DNA from: an uncultured Robiginitomaculum sp.
GTDB lineage: Bacteria; Pseudomonadota; Alphaproteobacteria; Caulobacterales; Maricaulaceae
Direction: 5' to 3'
Length of the DNA: 10,916 nucleotides
NCBI GenBank assembly: GCA_938003555.1
Contig: CALKXN010000114.1
Location: forward strand, 1 to 10,916
Part shown: positions 1-8,069 of the stretch, piece by piece
Layout: every line of letters begins with the position of its first letter
Numbering within the stretch: position 1 is the stretch's first letter
The notes under the pieces: model-generated
Told to the model about the DNA's origin: nothing
Database searches by the model: none
What the model saw: the letters and a program-made list of their open reading frames with translations, nothing else
Translations under genes and position numbers: made by a program

Positions 1-423
1 GCGGCGGCGCTTAACGCAAAACCGAAGCCCCATATAGGGCCAGACAAATGCCGCGCCAAAAGCCAGCCCCACCCAGATCAGGCTTTCTTTGGCAAACCAT
101 GCAATAATCGGCAAAATTATAAGCAGGCCAAGCGTAATAAAATAAATGCCATATTTCCCCAGCGGCGCGCCGGATTGAAGAACCATTTTATTGATCGTTT
201 TAATAATCGCTGACAATTCGCCATCTTTATTGAGACTGCGGCTAACCCGCATGCGGGCAATAATATCAATATTATTTTCACCGGACTCTAAACGCCTCAT
301 GCGGGCATTGGCCATTTTGACACGCGCAGTCGCCTGACGCCCCGCCCCAACAAGGGTTTGCATGACCAAAAACCCGCAGGCAAAGATCAGTCCGTAAATG
401 ATATAAAGACCCGTCTGGCTCAT
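1..423 (-). CDS. tadB: TadB-type inner-membrane platform protein of the Tad pilus, N-terminal 141 codons (runs off window start)
   Basis: Partner of TadC in the inner-membrane platform on which the Tad (Flp) pilus is built; the TadA/CpaF ATPase is expected to act on it. The visible part begins [20 protein letters not shown], a first membrane helix (about residues 5-24), then a charged cytoplasmic stretch (about 28-80) and two closely spaced hydrophobic segments (about 90-108 and 115-130) before a basic KRRR at the window edge. The GspF-like domain expected in the second half lies outside. The start codon overlaps the cpaF stop in an ATGA (420-423), so translation is probably coupled. Identification rests on this layout and on the position directly after cpaF, the canonical place for tadB; sequence alone is only moderately diagnostic. 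A different-frame reading of 278-490 is a shadow. Confidence 0.85.
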   Translation of the reverse strand, partial: MSQTGLYIIYGLIFACGFLVMQTLVGAGRQATARVKMANARMRRLESGENNIDIIARMRVSRSLNKDGELSAIIKTINKMVLQSGAPLGKYGIYFITLGLLIILPIIAWFAKESLIWVGLAFGAAFVWPYMGLRFCVKRRR

Positions 424-1895
424 GCGTGACTCTCAAGTCCTTCGGGCAAAACCGCGCTTGGGCCAATCGTGCGGGGCTGGAATAAATCAATATCCACCTT
501 AAGCCCGCGCGTTAAAATATGATCGAGACATTTTGGGCGAATACCGGTCGCGCGGTGCTCTCCAATCACTGTGCCGTCTTCGTCAGTGGCCATTTTCACA
601 TATTTGAAAATTTCCTGCATTTGGATAACGCTACCCTCCATGCCGGTAATTTCTGCAACGCTAATCACCTTACGTTGACCGTCGCTCATACGGGTGGCTT
701 GGATGATAATTCCGATAGCTGACGCGATTTGTCCGGCGACGGCTTCGGGGGTAATTTTCATATCCCCCATCGCCACCATTTGCTCAAGACGCGTAATCGC
801 ATCGCGCGGCGTATTGGCATGGAGCGTGGCCATGGACCCTTCATGGCCTGTATTCATCGCTTGGAGCATATCAAAGGCTTCTTCGCCGCGCACCTCACCA
901 AGGATGACACGGTCAGGACGCATGCGCAGCGCATTTTTCACAAGCTCGCGCTGGCGAATTTCGCCTTTGCCTTCGACATTGGGCGGGCGGGTTTCCATAC
1001 GCGCCACATGGGGCTGCTGCAATTGCAGCTCGGCGGCGTCTTCGATGGTAATGAGGCGTTCTTTGTGACTAATGCTTTGCGACAGCGCATTGAGCAATGT
1101 CGTTTTACCTGATCCGGTACCGCCAGAAATTAAAATTGTGACGCGGCTGGCGCAAGCCGCCTTAAGGAAGTCGGCAACCTCTTGAGGCATCGCGCCAAAT
1201 TCGACCAATTTGTCAAAGGTGAAAGGTTTCTTGGAAAATTTCCGTATAGAGACCAGCGGCCCGTCCACAGCGATCGGGGCAATCGCCACATTGACCCGTG
1301 AGCCGTCCAAAAGCCGCGCATCACACATGGGCTGACTTTCATCAACGCGGCGACCAACCTGGGACACGATACGATTAATAATACGCAGCAAATGGGCCTC
1401 ATCCGCGAAGCGCACAGGCGTCGGGGTTAATTCTCCGCCGCGCTCAACATAGACTTGCTCGTGACCATTGATCAAAATATCAGCAATTGAATCATCCTGA
1501 AGCAATGGCTCCAGCGGGCCAAGGCCTGTCATCTCGTCGATGACTTCATTGCCCAGTCGAATAATGTCAGCTTTGTTTAAAACCATTTGATCGGCTTTGG
1601 CGATGCGGGCCACTTCGCGCGAAATGACAGCGCGCATATCCTCTTCTTCCATGCCCTCAATCAAGGCGAGATCGATCTCGTCAAGAAGGCGGTTATGGAT
1701 TTGCATTTTCGTCTCAAACCAGTCTTGCTCCTCAGAGCGCTCTTTTGATTTTTTTGACTTCACGCTTTTTGAGGCGGGCGGGGAGGCGGGCGGCGTCGCA
1801 ATGCGGGCCAGTTCCGGCATGATACGCGCCGGCGCGTCTTGCGCGGCGGGCTTTCCCGTTGCCGTATAATTTATCGCTTGTGTAAATCGTCCCAT
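420..1895 (-). CDS. cpaF: CpaF/TadA family ATPase, motor for Tad pilus assembly
   Basis: Hexameric secretion ATPase of the type II/IV GspE superfamily that powers Flp pilus assembly at the cytoplasmic face of the inner membrane. The 491 residues hold all expected motifs: Walker A GGTGSGKT (258-265), an Asp-box region ITIEDAAEL (282-290), Walker B ILGEVRG (331-337) and the His-box [13 protein letters not shown] (349-361). Residues about 60-240 form the N-terminal CpaF domain ([17 protein letters not shown], then the [10 protein letters not shown] region). The first 58 residues are a low-complexity leader rich in Pro, Ala, Ser and Lys, probably disordered. An AGGGG ribosome site sits 5 nt before the ATG, and the cpaE stop is 15 nt upstream. 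Length and motifs are those of a complete, active enzyme. In Tad nomenclature this is TadA. Confidence 0.97.
   Translation of the reverse strand: MGRFTQAINYTATGKPAAQDAPARIMPELARIATPPASPPASKSVKSKKSKERSEEQDWFETKMQIHNRLLDEIDLALIEGMEEEDMRAVISREVARIAKADQMVLNKADIIRLGNEVIDEMTGLGPLEPLLQDDSIADILINGHEQVYVERGGELTPTPVRFADEAHLLRIINRIVSQVGRRVDESQPMCDARLLDGSRVNVAIAPIAVDGPLVSIRKFSKKPFTFDKLVEFGAMPQEVADFLKAACASRVTILISGGTGSGKTTLLNALSQSISHKERLITIEDAAELQLQQPHVARMETRPPNVEGKGEIRQRELVKNALRMRPDRVILGEVRGEEAFDMLQAMNTGHEGSMATLHANTPRDAITRLEQMVAMGDMKITPEAVAGQIASAIGIIIQATRMSDGQRKVISVAEITGMEGSVIQMQEIFKYVKMATDEDGTVIGEHRATGIRPKCLDHILTRGLKVDIDLFQPRTIGPSAVLPEGLESHA
1771..1794 (+). repeat. 12-nt tandem duplication, G-rich on the plus strand, inside cpaF
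   Basis: Two near-identical 12-nt units (gaggcgggcggg, then gaggcgggcggc) lie back to back. On the coding (minus) strand they spell Pro-Pro-Ala-Ser twice in the disordered N-terminal leader of CpaF. Being in-frame, the copy number could vary without breaking the gene. The plus strand carries four or more G-runs, so local G-rich secondary structure is possible, but the runs are short. Confidence 0.7.
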
Positions 1896-1910
1896 CTTAG
1901 CCCCTGCTTC

Positions 1911-2768
1911 CTATGCTGCGCGGCGGCGCCAGCGGCGCGGCTTAGGTTCACTTTGTTCTTTACTCATGCCCAGCCACTTCGCCGTCAGCCCCGTCACATC
2001 TTTGACATAGCGGCTATCCGCGTGAACACAGCCCACAGGCTGTCCGCAATTCATGGCGTCATGAAGCGATGTCTCATCGGGGCAAATCGTGGCAACCGGC
2101 GCGCGGCCAAAAGCGCGCGTAGCATCTTTGGCGCTAAGATTTGATTTCAGGGCGCGGCGTTCATAGCGACTTAAAATCAGCTCAGGCTTAACGCTGCTTT
2201 GTATGTCCATAATACTTTCCGCCCGGCTGCGCGCTGCGGCGAGGGAGGGTATTGTCATTTCCGTGATCAAGCCGAAATGATCCGCCGCGGCTACGGCGGC
2301 ATGTGTCCAGGGACGCCACATCCGCGGCACATCCAAAATGAGCGCGTCATATATTGTGCTCGCCGCGTCCATCATCGCCAGCACGCTGGACGGATCGACA
2401 TCATCATTGCCCGACAAACGCGGGGCCGTCGCCAAGACATGAATATCGCTGGCATGACACACCGCAAGCGCGCTGGTGAGCGCGGCGTCAATTGGCGCCG
2501 CCCCATAGCTTAAATGTTCATGCGTCAAACGCGCCGGTAAGTCCAAATGAGACAGGACTGAGCCGCAATCAAAATCTAGATCTATCACGCAAATTTCGGG
2601 GTCTTTAACACCATTTGCGCGCAGTAATGTCTTCGCGCTCTGCGCCGTTTGAAGGGCGAGAGAGGTCACGCCCGCGCCGCCAACCGCGCCCATAAAGGCA
2701 AAGACACTCGCGCCGTCCGGCTTATGGCTTGGCTCTTGCGGTATTGCAGGAATTTCTAAATCGCTCAT
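1911..2768 (-). CDS. cpaE: CpaE/TadZ-like pilus localisation protein (MinD/ParA-type fold), short form
   Basis: CpaE/TadZ proteins are MinD/ParA-related and place the Tad machine at its cell site. This one is 285 aa, much shorter than Caulobacter CpaE (about 500 aa). The P-loop-like sequence begins at residue 27 (GAVGGAGVTS), leaving no room for the N-terminal receiver-like domain typical of the family. The P-loop lacks the signature lysine (KGGxGKT in true MinD), with Ala in that place, and the catalytic Lys before Thr is Val. A Walker A'-like VIDLDFDCGS (61-70) and the later LILDVP strand are retained. The C-terminus is very basic (PKPRRWRRRAA, 275-285). The start overlaps the upstream tadE-like stop in an ATGA (2765-2768). 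Nucleotide binding may be weak or absent; that is inference. Position directly before cpaF supports the call. Confidence 0.85.
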   Translation of the reverse strand: MSDLEIPAIPQEPSHKPDGASVFAFMGAVGGAGVTSLALQTAQSAKTLLRANGVKDPEICVIDLDFDCGSVLSHLDLPARLTHEHLSYGAAPIDAALTSALAVCHASDIHVLATAPRLSGNDDVDPSSVLAMMDAASTIYDALILDVPRMWRPWTHAAVAAADHFGLITEMTIPSLAAARSRAESIMDIQSSVKPELILSRYERRALKSNLSAKDATRAFGRAPVATICPDETSLHDAMNCGQPVGCVHADSRYVKDVTGLTAKWLGMSKEQSEPKPRRWRRRAA

Positions 2769-3385
2769 GACCCTGTCCTTAAATCTTCGGCAAGCATGGT
2801 GACTTCGACAGTCGGCATCTGCTTGAGTTTATTCGGCACAAGGGCGTCTAACAGAATTAGGTTAAAATGCATTCCGGTCACGCGAACCGTCACAACGGGC
2901 GATAAAGTAGCTGGGTTTCCGGCAATGCCGAGGCCTGTGCCTTGATATTCAACTGTCACATGGCGCGGACGAATATCTTGCTGAACATCACAAATGCCCA
3001 TGCGCAATTTTGTTGTCGAGGCGCAGGCATTGTCACCGTCCGGGCCATAGAGAATGGTCGACATCGCCGCAGGGTTATATGTTCCGCCCGTGCAGCTTGC
3101 GCTCTCACCGGAGCAGACCCGTAAATAAGCTGGCATAGCGTCGCCGGCATTTACAGAATTACCAAGTCCTGTCATGCTGTTCATATCAGCCGCAACCGGG
3201 TCATGGGTAATCGCGATGCGCGCGCCAATATGCGCGGCTTGGCGCACTTCATGATACTGAAAAAACCCAACAGCCAATTCGACCATGCCGACCGTAGCCA
3301 CAATCATTACCGTTGCGAGCAGGCTAAATTCTGCCGCGCTCGCGCCGCTTTGATCCGCTTGGAATCTTTGAAAAAACCCGCGCAT
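2765..3385 (-). CDS. TadE-like minor pseudopilin with four cysteines
   Basis: Pseudopilin of the TadE/TadF class, 206 aa, thought to be processed by the prepilin peptidase and to prime or support the Flp pilus. A short basic N-terminus is followed by a prepilin-like motif, Gly14 then ASAAEF with Glu19 at +5, and a hydrophobic helix (about 18-43). The remainder is predicted extracytoplasmic and carries four cysteines (91, 98, 121, 132), enough for two disulfides. The start codon shares a base with the stop of the preceding pseudopilin gene (TAATG, 3383-3387), so translation is likely coupled. TadE and TadF are hard to separate by eye; the longer, Cys-bearing form here could be called TadF. No symbol is given for that reason. 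Confidence 0.83.
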   Translation of the reverse strand: MRGFFQRFQADQSGASAAEFSLLATVMIVATVGMVELAVGFFQYHEVRQAAHIGARIAITHDPVAADMNSMTGLGNSVNAGDAMPAYLRVCSGESASCTGGTYNPAAMSTILYGPDGDNACASTTKLRMGICDVQQDIRPRHVTVEYQGTGLGIAGNPATLSPVVTVRVTGMHFNLILLDALVPNKLKQMPTVEVTMLAEDLRTGS

Positions 3386-3846
3386 TATGTACTGCCTAAA
3401 ATGCGTTCTTCATAACGCGATCGGATCGTTATGCCGCCGGGGCTAATCAGAGTGACAATCCCAAAACCCGTATAATTGGCCTGTGAGGAGATGATAACCG
3501 TGCGTATATTGCCCGCCCCGCGATAAGCGCCATTATTATTTGGCTGGCTGCGATAGCGGATTGCAACATCGGAAATCTGCCATCCCTTGACCCGCGTATC
3601 GCGCCCCGTTGTTGATCCCGTCACCGCCAGATTTCGCGCGGGCGCTTCTAAGGCCTCAGGGGTGGAAGACCGGGCAAGAAAATTACCCGCCGCGACAAGG
3701 CCGCTATTCATGCGGTGTTTTTGCAGCAGCAGGTTTCCATAATCGGCTGCGCCAAATCCAAGCAAAAGCAGAACAGGCAAGATGATCGCAGCTTCTACCG
3801 CCATCGCCCCGCCCGTATCGCGCCATATGGATTTGACCTGTTTCAT
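3385..3846 (-). CDS. tadE: TadE family pseudopilin
   Basis: 153-residue TadE-type protein. A short basic head is followed by Gly13-AMAVEAAIILP, with the prepilin Glu18 at +5, and a long hydrophobic helix (about 15-45). The rest (about 50-153) is a small periplasmic or surface domain ending in a basic, charged tail. It contains no cysteine. The gene begins immediately after the TAG stop of the TadG-like gene, with no spacer and no good ribosome site. Expression therefore probably depends on ribosomes finishing the upstream gene. Pairing of two such genes behind a TadG-like gene is the usual arrangement of the pseudopilin block in alphaproteobacterial Tad loci. The tadE versus tadF assignment is tentative; the family call is firm. 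Confidence 0.85.
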   Translation of the reverse strand: MKQVKSIWRDTGGAMAVEAAIILPVLLLLGFGAADYGNLLLQKHRMNSGLVAAGNFLARSSTPEALEAPARNLAVTGSTTGRDTRVKGWQISDVAIRYRSQPNNNGAYRGAGNIRTVIISSQANYTGFGIVTLISPGGITIRSRYEERILGST

Positions 3847-5409
3847 CTAACGCGCTAACGCAATCTGGTCACGGCTTTGGACATCCGTGCCCTCAAGCAG
3901 GCCGATAAATTCGACATACATTTCTGTTTGCGCGTCAACACCAACAGGTTCCGTAAGGAAGAACTTGCCGAAAGCGGCCACAGAAACGGGGCTTCGGTTA
4001 TTACTCTTCATGCTCTCAATATCATTTTGTTCGCCGCAATTAATAATCGCAGCCGTCAAAACGCGGCGGTCAATGTCCCCTTCATATCCGCCTGTACTGT
4101 GGCATTGCGGAACGCCTTCTTCGATAGAGTTCACATTATTCTGCCCATATGTCAGTGCGCCGGGAACACAGTCAAATTCAATTTCCCAGCGATACATTTC
4201 ATAGCGACTGGGCGGTGTATTCGGGGTGACCGTCCCGCTCACATAATTGAATTGATAGGTTGTCCCGTAAATATTCATTTGGCGCGCCCAATTATGGTTC
4301 ACGCGGACATACTCAACAAAGTCCCAATTCCCTTGGCCGAGAAAATCGCCGTTAATTGTGGCCGTTGCATTCGCATTTGCTGAATTGTAATGGCTTACAG
4401 TATCACCCTGTCCGTCTCTCGGCATAGGAAAAGCATGGCTTGTTTCAATTGAAGCGCACGCATTTGCGGTCTTCTTTTTCTTGCCATTCCGAATATTGGC
4501 AACAGCGTGGCCTTTCACAACATTCTGCGCGGGTGCGAAGCGTGGATTATCAAGATATTCTGATTTTTTGAATTTACCTTTGAACATATCAAAACGGGTA
4601 TTTATGGCGTCATCAATTCCGCCGATTTTACCTTGGCGAATGCGTACGCCCGCTGATGTGAAATAAGTGTCAGGAATATCAATGGCGAAGATATCTTTGA
4701 ACTCATTAGCCGATGTGCGCCCTTGCTGTGAGAACGGGTCAAGATAGCCCCATGTGCCCGGCACAAATTTTCCATTCCCGCCGCCTGGGTTAATTAAGCG
4801 GATTTGGCGGCGGCGTTCATTTGGATCATCAGCGGCTTCGAAAATTGTGACATTCGACCCTTCATAAGGATTACACACAAACATGGGCTGTCCGCCGCGC
4901 GTACCAAAGGAAAAACCTGCTGTTGATGTATTTTGCAAAGACACATTCGCCAGACCCTTGGAGAGTTTGGGCGGGAACAGGGTTTTCACATTTCGCGGGG
5001 TAAGGGTCACCTCAACATAGCGCGCAGCATGGGGATCTGTTGTTTCCAGATTTGCGCTGGCGGTCTCATAACTCTTGGCGGGTTTTTCTGTGAGGAAGCG
5101 CACAGACTGCACTGTAACAGCGCCGGAATTATCCGAGAATGTTTCGCCATTTGAAACGAGTGTATTCATGGCCCGATGAGCGCGCACCATCGAATCCGAT
5201 TTTCCATCCAGCTCCGCGGCCGCGGCGCGCGCAACTGAATCGGCGGCGCTTTGCATTTGCTGATCTAGATTATATACGCGCGACACATCCACGGCGAGCG
5301 CGCCGCCGGACACCATGACTGGCGCGCCGAGCGCGGCCCACACCATAACCCCGCCGCTTACATCGCGGCCAAAGCGTTTTGCGAAATTTTCCAATTTCAG
5401 TTTTCTCAT
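3847..5409 (-). CDS. tadG: TadG-like pilus assembly protein (TadE/G-like N-terminus, large periplasmic domain)
   Basis: 520 aa. The N-terminus is typical of Tad/TadG proteins: a basic head, GRDVSGGVMVWAALGAPVMV leading into a hydrophobic helix (about 19-41), then AVDVSRVYNLDQQMQSAADS (about 39-58), as seen in Flp-assembly TadE/G-like domains. After about residue 170 comes a large Gly/Asn-rich extracytoplasmic region opening with QPMFVCNPYE (174-183), a motif I recall from alphaproteobacterial TadG-like proteins. Cysteines lie at 179, 318, 414, 436 and 458. I see no MIDAS motif (DxSxS), so the von Willebrand A domain of many TadG proteins appears to be missing. A strong GAGGAG ribosome site lies 7 nt before the ATG, after a 36-nt gap from the lipoprotein gene. 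Probable role: envelope-anchored assembly or adhesion factor. Confidence 0.82.
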   Translation of the reverse strand: MRKLKLENFAKRFGRDVSGGVMVWAALGAPVMVSGGALAVDVSRVYNLDQQMQSAADSVARAAAAELDGKSDSMVRAHRAMNTLVSNGETFSDNSGAVTVQSVRFLTEKPAKSYETASANLETTDPHAARYVEVTLTPRNVKTLFPPKLSKGLANVSLQNTSTAGFSFGTRGGQPMFVCNPYEGSNVTIFEAADDPNERRRQIRLINPGGGNGKFVPGTWGYLDPFSQQGRTSANEFKDIFAIDIPDTYFTSAGVRIRQGKIGGIDDAINTRFDMFKGKFKKSEYLDNPRFAPAQNVVKGHAVANIRNGKKKKTANACASIETSHAFPMPRDGQGDTVSHYNSANANATATINGDFLGQGNWDFVEYVRVNHNWARQMNIYGTTYQFNYVSGTVTPNTPPSRYEMYRWEIEFDCVPGALTYGQNNVNSIEEGVPQCHSTGGYEGDIDRRVLTAAIINCGEQNDIESMKSNNRSPVSVAAFGKFFLTEPVGVDAQTEMYVEFIGLLEGTDVQSRDQIALAR

Positions 5410-5445
5410 TCTAAGCTCCTCAAGCCCCCCGGCCGTGAAGTTTAA

Positions 5446-5691
5446 TTATTGTGTGGCTTCATTGACCGGCGGCGTGACTTCGCCTTTGCGGTAACGTTCG
5501 CGCGCCGCGCGGCGCAGATCCGCATTTTGCGGAATGAAAGTATTTTGTTTTTGCGTCTCTGTTGGCGCAACAAATTGCGTTTCTTTATTATGCGCCGTGG
5601 CCTGACCCAACGCGCCAGACAACGCCGGTTGTGAGGACGCGCACGCCGTCAGCGGCACAAGAGCTGCGAGAATTATCAATGTCTTTTTCAT
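5446..5691 (-). CDS. Small lipoprotein in the Tad operon, in the usual CpaD position
   Basis: 81-aa predicted lipoprotein: MKKTLIILAALVPLTAC is a signal peptide with lipobox L14-T-A-C17, leaving a 65-residue mature chain. That chain is hydrophilic, Gln/Thr-rich in the middle and ends in a basic, probably helical ADLRRAARERYRKGEVTPP segment (57-75). A longer reading of the same frame starts at 5832 inside cpaC. The start at 5691 is chosen because it begins the signal peptide and has an AGGA ribosome site about 9 nt upstream, overlapping the cpaC stop. It lies 10 nt after cpaC, where CpaD (a larger lipoprotein) is normally encoded. It may be a pilotin-like or assembly helper for the CpaC secretin; that is inference. 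I do not recognise the family. Confidence 0.8.
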   Translation of the reverse strand: MKKTLIILAALVPLTACASSQPALSGALGQATAHNKETQFVAPTETQKQNTFIPQNADLRRAARERYRKGEVTPPVNEATQ

Positions 5692-5701
5692 CACTATTTT
5701 C

Positions 5702-7039
5702 CTATTGTAGCGCGTAGCCATAATCACCGGACAAACCTGTCTTGGCCGATGTTGGACCTTCGATTTTACCGAGTAAAAATTGTGACGCTTCGGACGGCGT
5801 CGACAAATTATCCAGCGGCGTCGCCAGGTCATTTATATCACTGGCAGGCTGCACGAGGCGCGGCGTAATAATAATCACGAGCTCTGTTTCATTTTTCTTA
5901 TACCGCGTGGACCGAAATAGACTTCCGATCACAGGAATGTCGCCCAGCCATGGCACTTGGGCCTTGGTATCGCTGCGGGTATTTTGCAGGAGCCCGGCAA
6001 TCGCAAAGCTTTGGTCATTACGCAGCTCTACCGTTGTGTTGGCGCGGCGCACGGTCAGCGCGGGAACCTGCGTGTTTCCAACTTGAACGCTTTGGGTAAA
6101 ATCAAGCTGGCTGACTTCGGGCATGACTTTAAGATTGATAATTCCGTCATCCAGAACCGTTGGCGTAAAGCCTAGGCTGACACCGAATTGACGGAATTGA
6201 ACGGAGACTTGCCCGTCATTTCCCGATACGGGATATGGAAATTCACCGCCCGCCAAAAAGCTGGCTGTCTCGCCGCTCATCGCGACAAGATTCGGTTCAG
6301 CCAATGTGCGAATGACGCCTTTTTCCTCTAATGCATCAATGGACACATCAATCAGCGTCGCGCCGGACGTACCCGTCAGAGCGAGCATACCCGCGCCGAC
6401 GGCTGTGCCCAAAATTGATTCATTGGTTCTGACGCTTGCATCAGGGTTTTGCACCAATAACCCAATGCCTAAATCTTTGATCACGTCGCGGCTGGCCTCG
6501 ACAATGCGCACTTCGAGCATGACTTGGTGACTATCTTTGACGAGCAATCCATTTGTCACATTATCCGGCGCAAAGCGCTGCGCGACGAGATAGGCGCGCT
6601 CGGAAACGGAAGGGGTAGACACTTTGCCCGACAGATAAACGCCGCCCGCCATGCCGCGCACTTCGATGCGCTCTCCGGGGAAGGTCTCATAGAGCCCTTT
6701 TTTAAGCGCAGCGAGATCAAAGCCGACTTCGACGTCAACAATATCAATCAAACGTTTTTGCTTGTCGTAAAGCATGATGTTTGTACGGCCGCTGGTTTTA
6801 CCGACCAAATGAAAGGAGCGATCCGTCAGGACGACCACATCGGCCACGTCGCTATCGGTGACCATGATATCGGTAAAGGCATCATCCGTGCGCATTACGA
6901 CAGGCTTGCCTTTGGTGAGCATGGCTTCGGTGCGTACGCCGTCCGGCGCGGCTTCGACCCAGCTTTTCGCGCTGGCTTGCCCTGCCATTGCACATGCGCC
7001 CATGACGCAAACAGAGGTCAGTAAGTGACGAAATTTCAT
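5702..7039 (-). CDS. cpaC: CpaC/RcpA outer-membrane secretin of the Tad pilus
   Basis: Forms the outer-membrane channel through which the Flp pilus exits. 445 aa: signal peptide 1-24 (ends QASA, then K25); a pilus-formation N-terminal domain (about 38-107, including TDSDVADVVVLTDRSFHLVG); a BON-like segment (about 110-160); then the secretin domain. Secretin landmarks are QVMLEVRIVEASRD (172-185), LAEPNLVAMSGETASFLAGG (247-266) with EFPYPV after it, and the C-terminal signature VPWLGDIPVIGSLFR (362-376) followed by ETELVIIITPRLV (384-396). About 50 residues follow, Ser/Pro-rich, which could bind a pilotin. The start lies 2 nt after the cpaB stop, with AAGG 6 nt upstream inside the end of cpaB. 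Complete and unremarkable in motif content. Confidence 0.96.
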   Translation of the reverse strand: MKFRHLLTSVCVMGACAMAGQASAKSWVEAAPDGVRTEAMLTKGKPVVMRTDDAFTDIMVTDSDVADVVVLTDRSFHLVGKTSGRTNIMLYDKQKRLIDIVDVEVGFDLAALKKGLYETFPGERIEVRGMAGGVYLSGKVSTPSVSERAYLVAQRFAPDNVTNGLLVKDSHQVMLEVRIVEASRDVIKDLGIGLLVQNPDASVRTNESILGTAVGAGMLALTGTSGATLIDVSIDALEEKGVIRTLAEPNLVAMSGETASFLAGGEFPYPVSGNDGQVSVQFRQFGVSLGFTPTVLDDGIINLKVMPEVSQLDFTQSVQVGNTQVPALTVRRANTTVELRNDQSFAIAGLLQNTRSDTKAQVPWLGDIPVIGSLFRSTRYKKNETELVIIITPRLVQPASDINDLATPLDNLSTPSEASQFLLGKIEGPTSAKTGLSGDYGYALQ

Positions 7040-7041
7040 GA

Positions 7042-8046
7042 TTAACCTTCTTCCGAGGAGCTAGGCGTTACAGGCGCGCCGACAAGATCAAGTGTATCCG
7101 GCATAGCGGGCGCGGCGGATTGAGGAGATGTTTTCGTATCGCGCAAAACCGCGACTTCGCTTTTCTGGCCGCTACGGATGATTGTGACCCTGGCGACTTG
7201 ATCCGTTTCAACTTCTGGCTTTTTCGGCTTCGGCGCGGCGGGTTTCGCGCGGCGATAGCGATTGACTTTTGGCGCGGTTCCGGCGGATTTTAATTTGCTC
7301 TCGGTCATCACAATATCAGGCGTCACATCCAGAGACGCCGATTTGCGCAGCGTCAGAGACAGCGCGCCCAAATCAGATGCCAGTCGCAATTTTTGAGCCT
7401 GTTCGGGCGTGACTTCGAAGGTCACCGTATTCACGATTTCGACCTGAGAACTGCCTTGATTCGCATTTTGGTCTGTACCCAAAACGCGTATGTTTTGAAG
7501 TAAGGTTTCAGTTTGAAATTTTGAGTCCTGCTGGCCGGTCGCCATGTCGCGGGTCAGCAAAATATCAACATGATCACCGGGCAGTATGAAACCGCTGACG
7601 CCCGCCACTTCATTGACGCGAATAGATACGGCGCGCATGCCGTCACTTAAGACTGCAGATAAAGCGCGGCGTCCGCCCGGACCAGTCACTTTATAGGCCA
7701 GCACAGGTTCATTCATGCCCATAAAGGAGAGCACCGCAACGGGCTTTCCGTCTTCGCCAAATAGCGCGTCGTAATTTGAGAAACTTCCCGCCGGAACAAG
7801 GTCTTCGGGCATATCAACCATGCGCAAGCTTTGCGGGGCAAGTGTATCACCAAAATTTAAATCGACATCAGCAACCAGAATTTTTGCGGTTGCCGTTTTG
7901 GGCGGCGTAGACATCGCGGCCTTCAGGCTAGGCCCTGAATCCAATTCACTCTTGATCGCGCCGTTAATCCAGCCGCGCGCCAAAATGATAGATAATACGC
8001 CAAAGGCAACAGACGCGCCAAGTGTAACGATTGTATTTTTACGCAT
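7042..8046 (-). CDS. cpaB: CpaB/RcpC Tad pilus assembly protein (SAF domain)
   Basis: Periplasmic Tad protein anchored in the inner membrane, usually described as a partner of the secretin. 334 aa: one N-terminal membrane helix (about 5-24), a SAF domain (about 54-118: KILVADVDLNFGDTLAPQSL, with MVDMPEDLVPAG after it) and an RcpC/CpaB domain (about 125-250: MRAVSIRVNEVAGVSGFILP then GDHVDILLT). The C-terminal tail (about 258-334) is low-complexity, with a Pro/Lys stretch (AAPKPKKPEVE) and an acidic SSSEEG end. It is the first gene of the minus-strand operon. AAGAGGG (8051-8057) is 4 nt before the ATG and a TATAAT lies a little further up. In many Tad loci the pilin and cpaA genes precede cpaB; here the upstream DNA turns to divergent genes instead. 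Confidence 0.95.
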   Translation of the reverse strand: MRKNTIVTLGASVAFGVLSIILARGWINGAIKSELDSGPSLKAAMSTPPKTATAKILVADVDLNFGDTLAPQSLRMVDMPEDLVPAGSFSNYDALFGEDGKPVAVLSFMGMNEPVLAYKVTGPGGRRALSAVLSDGMRAVSIRVNEVAGVSGFILPGDHVDILLTRDMATGQQDSKFQTETLLQNIRVLGTDQNANQGSSQVEIVNTVTFEVTPEQAQKLRLASDLGALSLTLRKSASLDVTPDIVMTESKLKSAGTAPKVNRYRRAKPAAPKPKKPEVETDQVARVTIIRSGQKSEVAVLRDTKTSPQSAAPAMPDTLDLVGAPVTPSSSEEG

Positions 8047-8050
8047 GATG

Positions 8051-8057
8051 CCCTCTT
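8051..8057 (-). promoter_or_regulatory. Ribosome binding site of cpaB
   Basis: AAGAGGG on the minus strand ends 4 nt before the cpaB ATG. It is a close anti-16S match and confirms the chosen start. Confidence 0.7.
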
Positions 8058-8069
8058 ACCCGGGAGGTT

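Noticed and set aside
278..490. 70-codon minus-strand ORF at the cpaF/tadB junction
   Set aside because: It lies in another frame across the end of cpaF and the start of tadB, and has no membrane or family character; a shadow.
3877..4383. 168-codon plus-strand ORF antisense to the tadG-like gene
   Set aside because: Composition is that of a reverse reading, no ribosome site or family motif, and the minus-strand gene has clear TadG features.
5692..5832. N-terminal extension of the small lipoprotein gene (128 aa in total)
   Set aside because: It would overlap the end of cpaC and bury the signal peptide and lipobox; the internal start at 5691 has a ribosome site.
6524..7024. 166-codon plus-strand ORF antisense to cpaC
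   Set aside because: His/Asp-rich translation typical of an antisense frame; cpaC secretin motifs cover the same bases.
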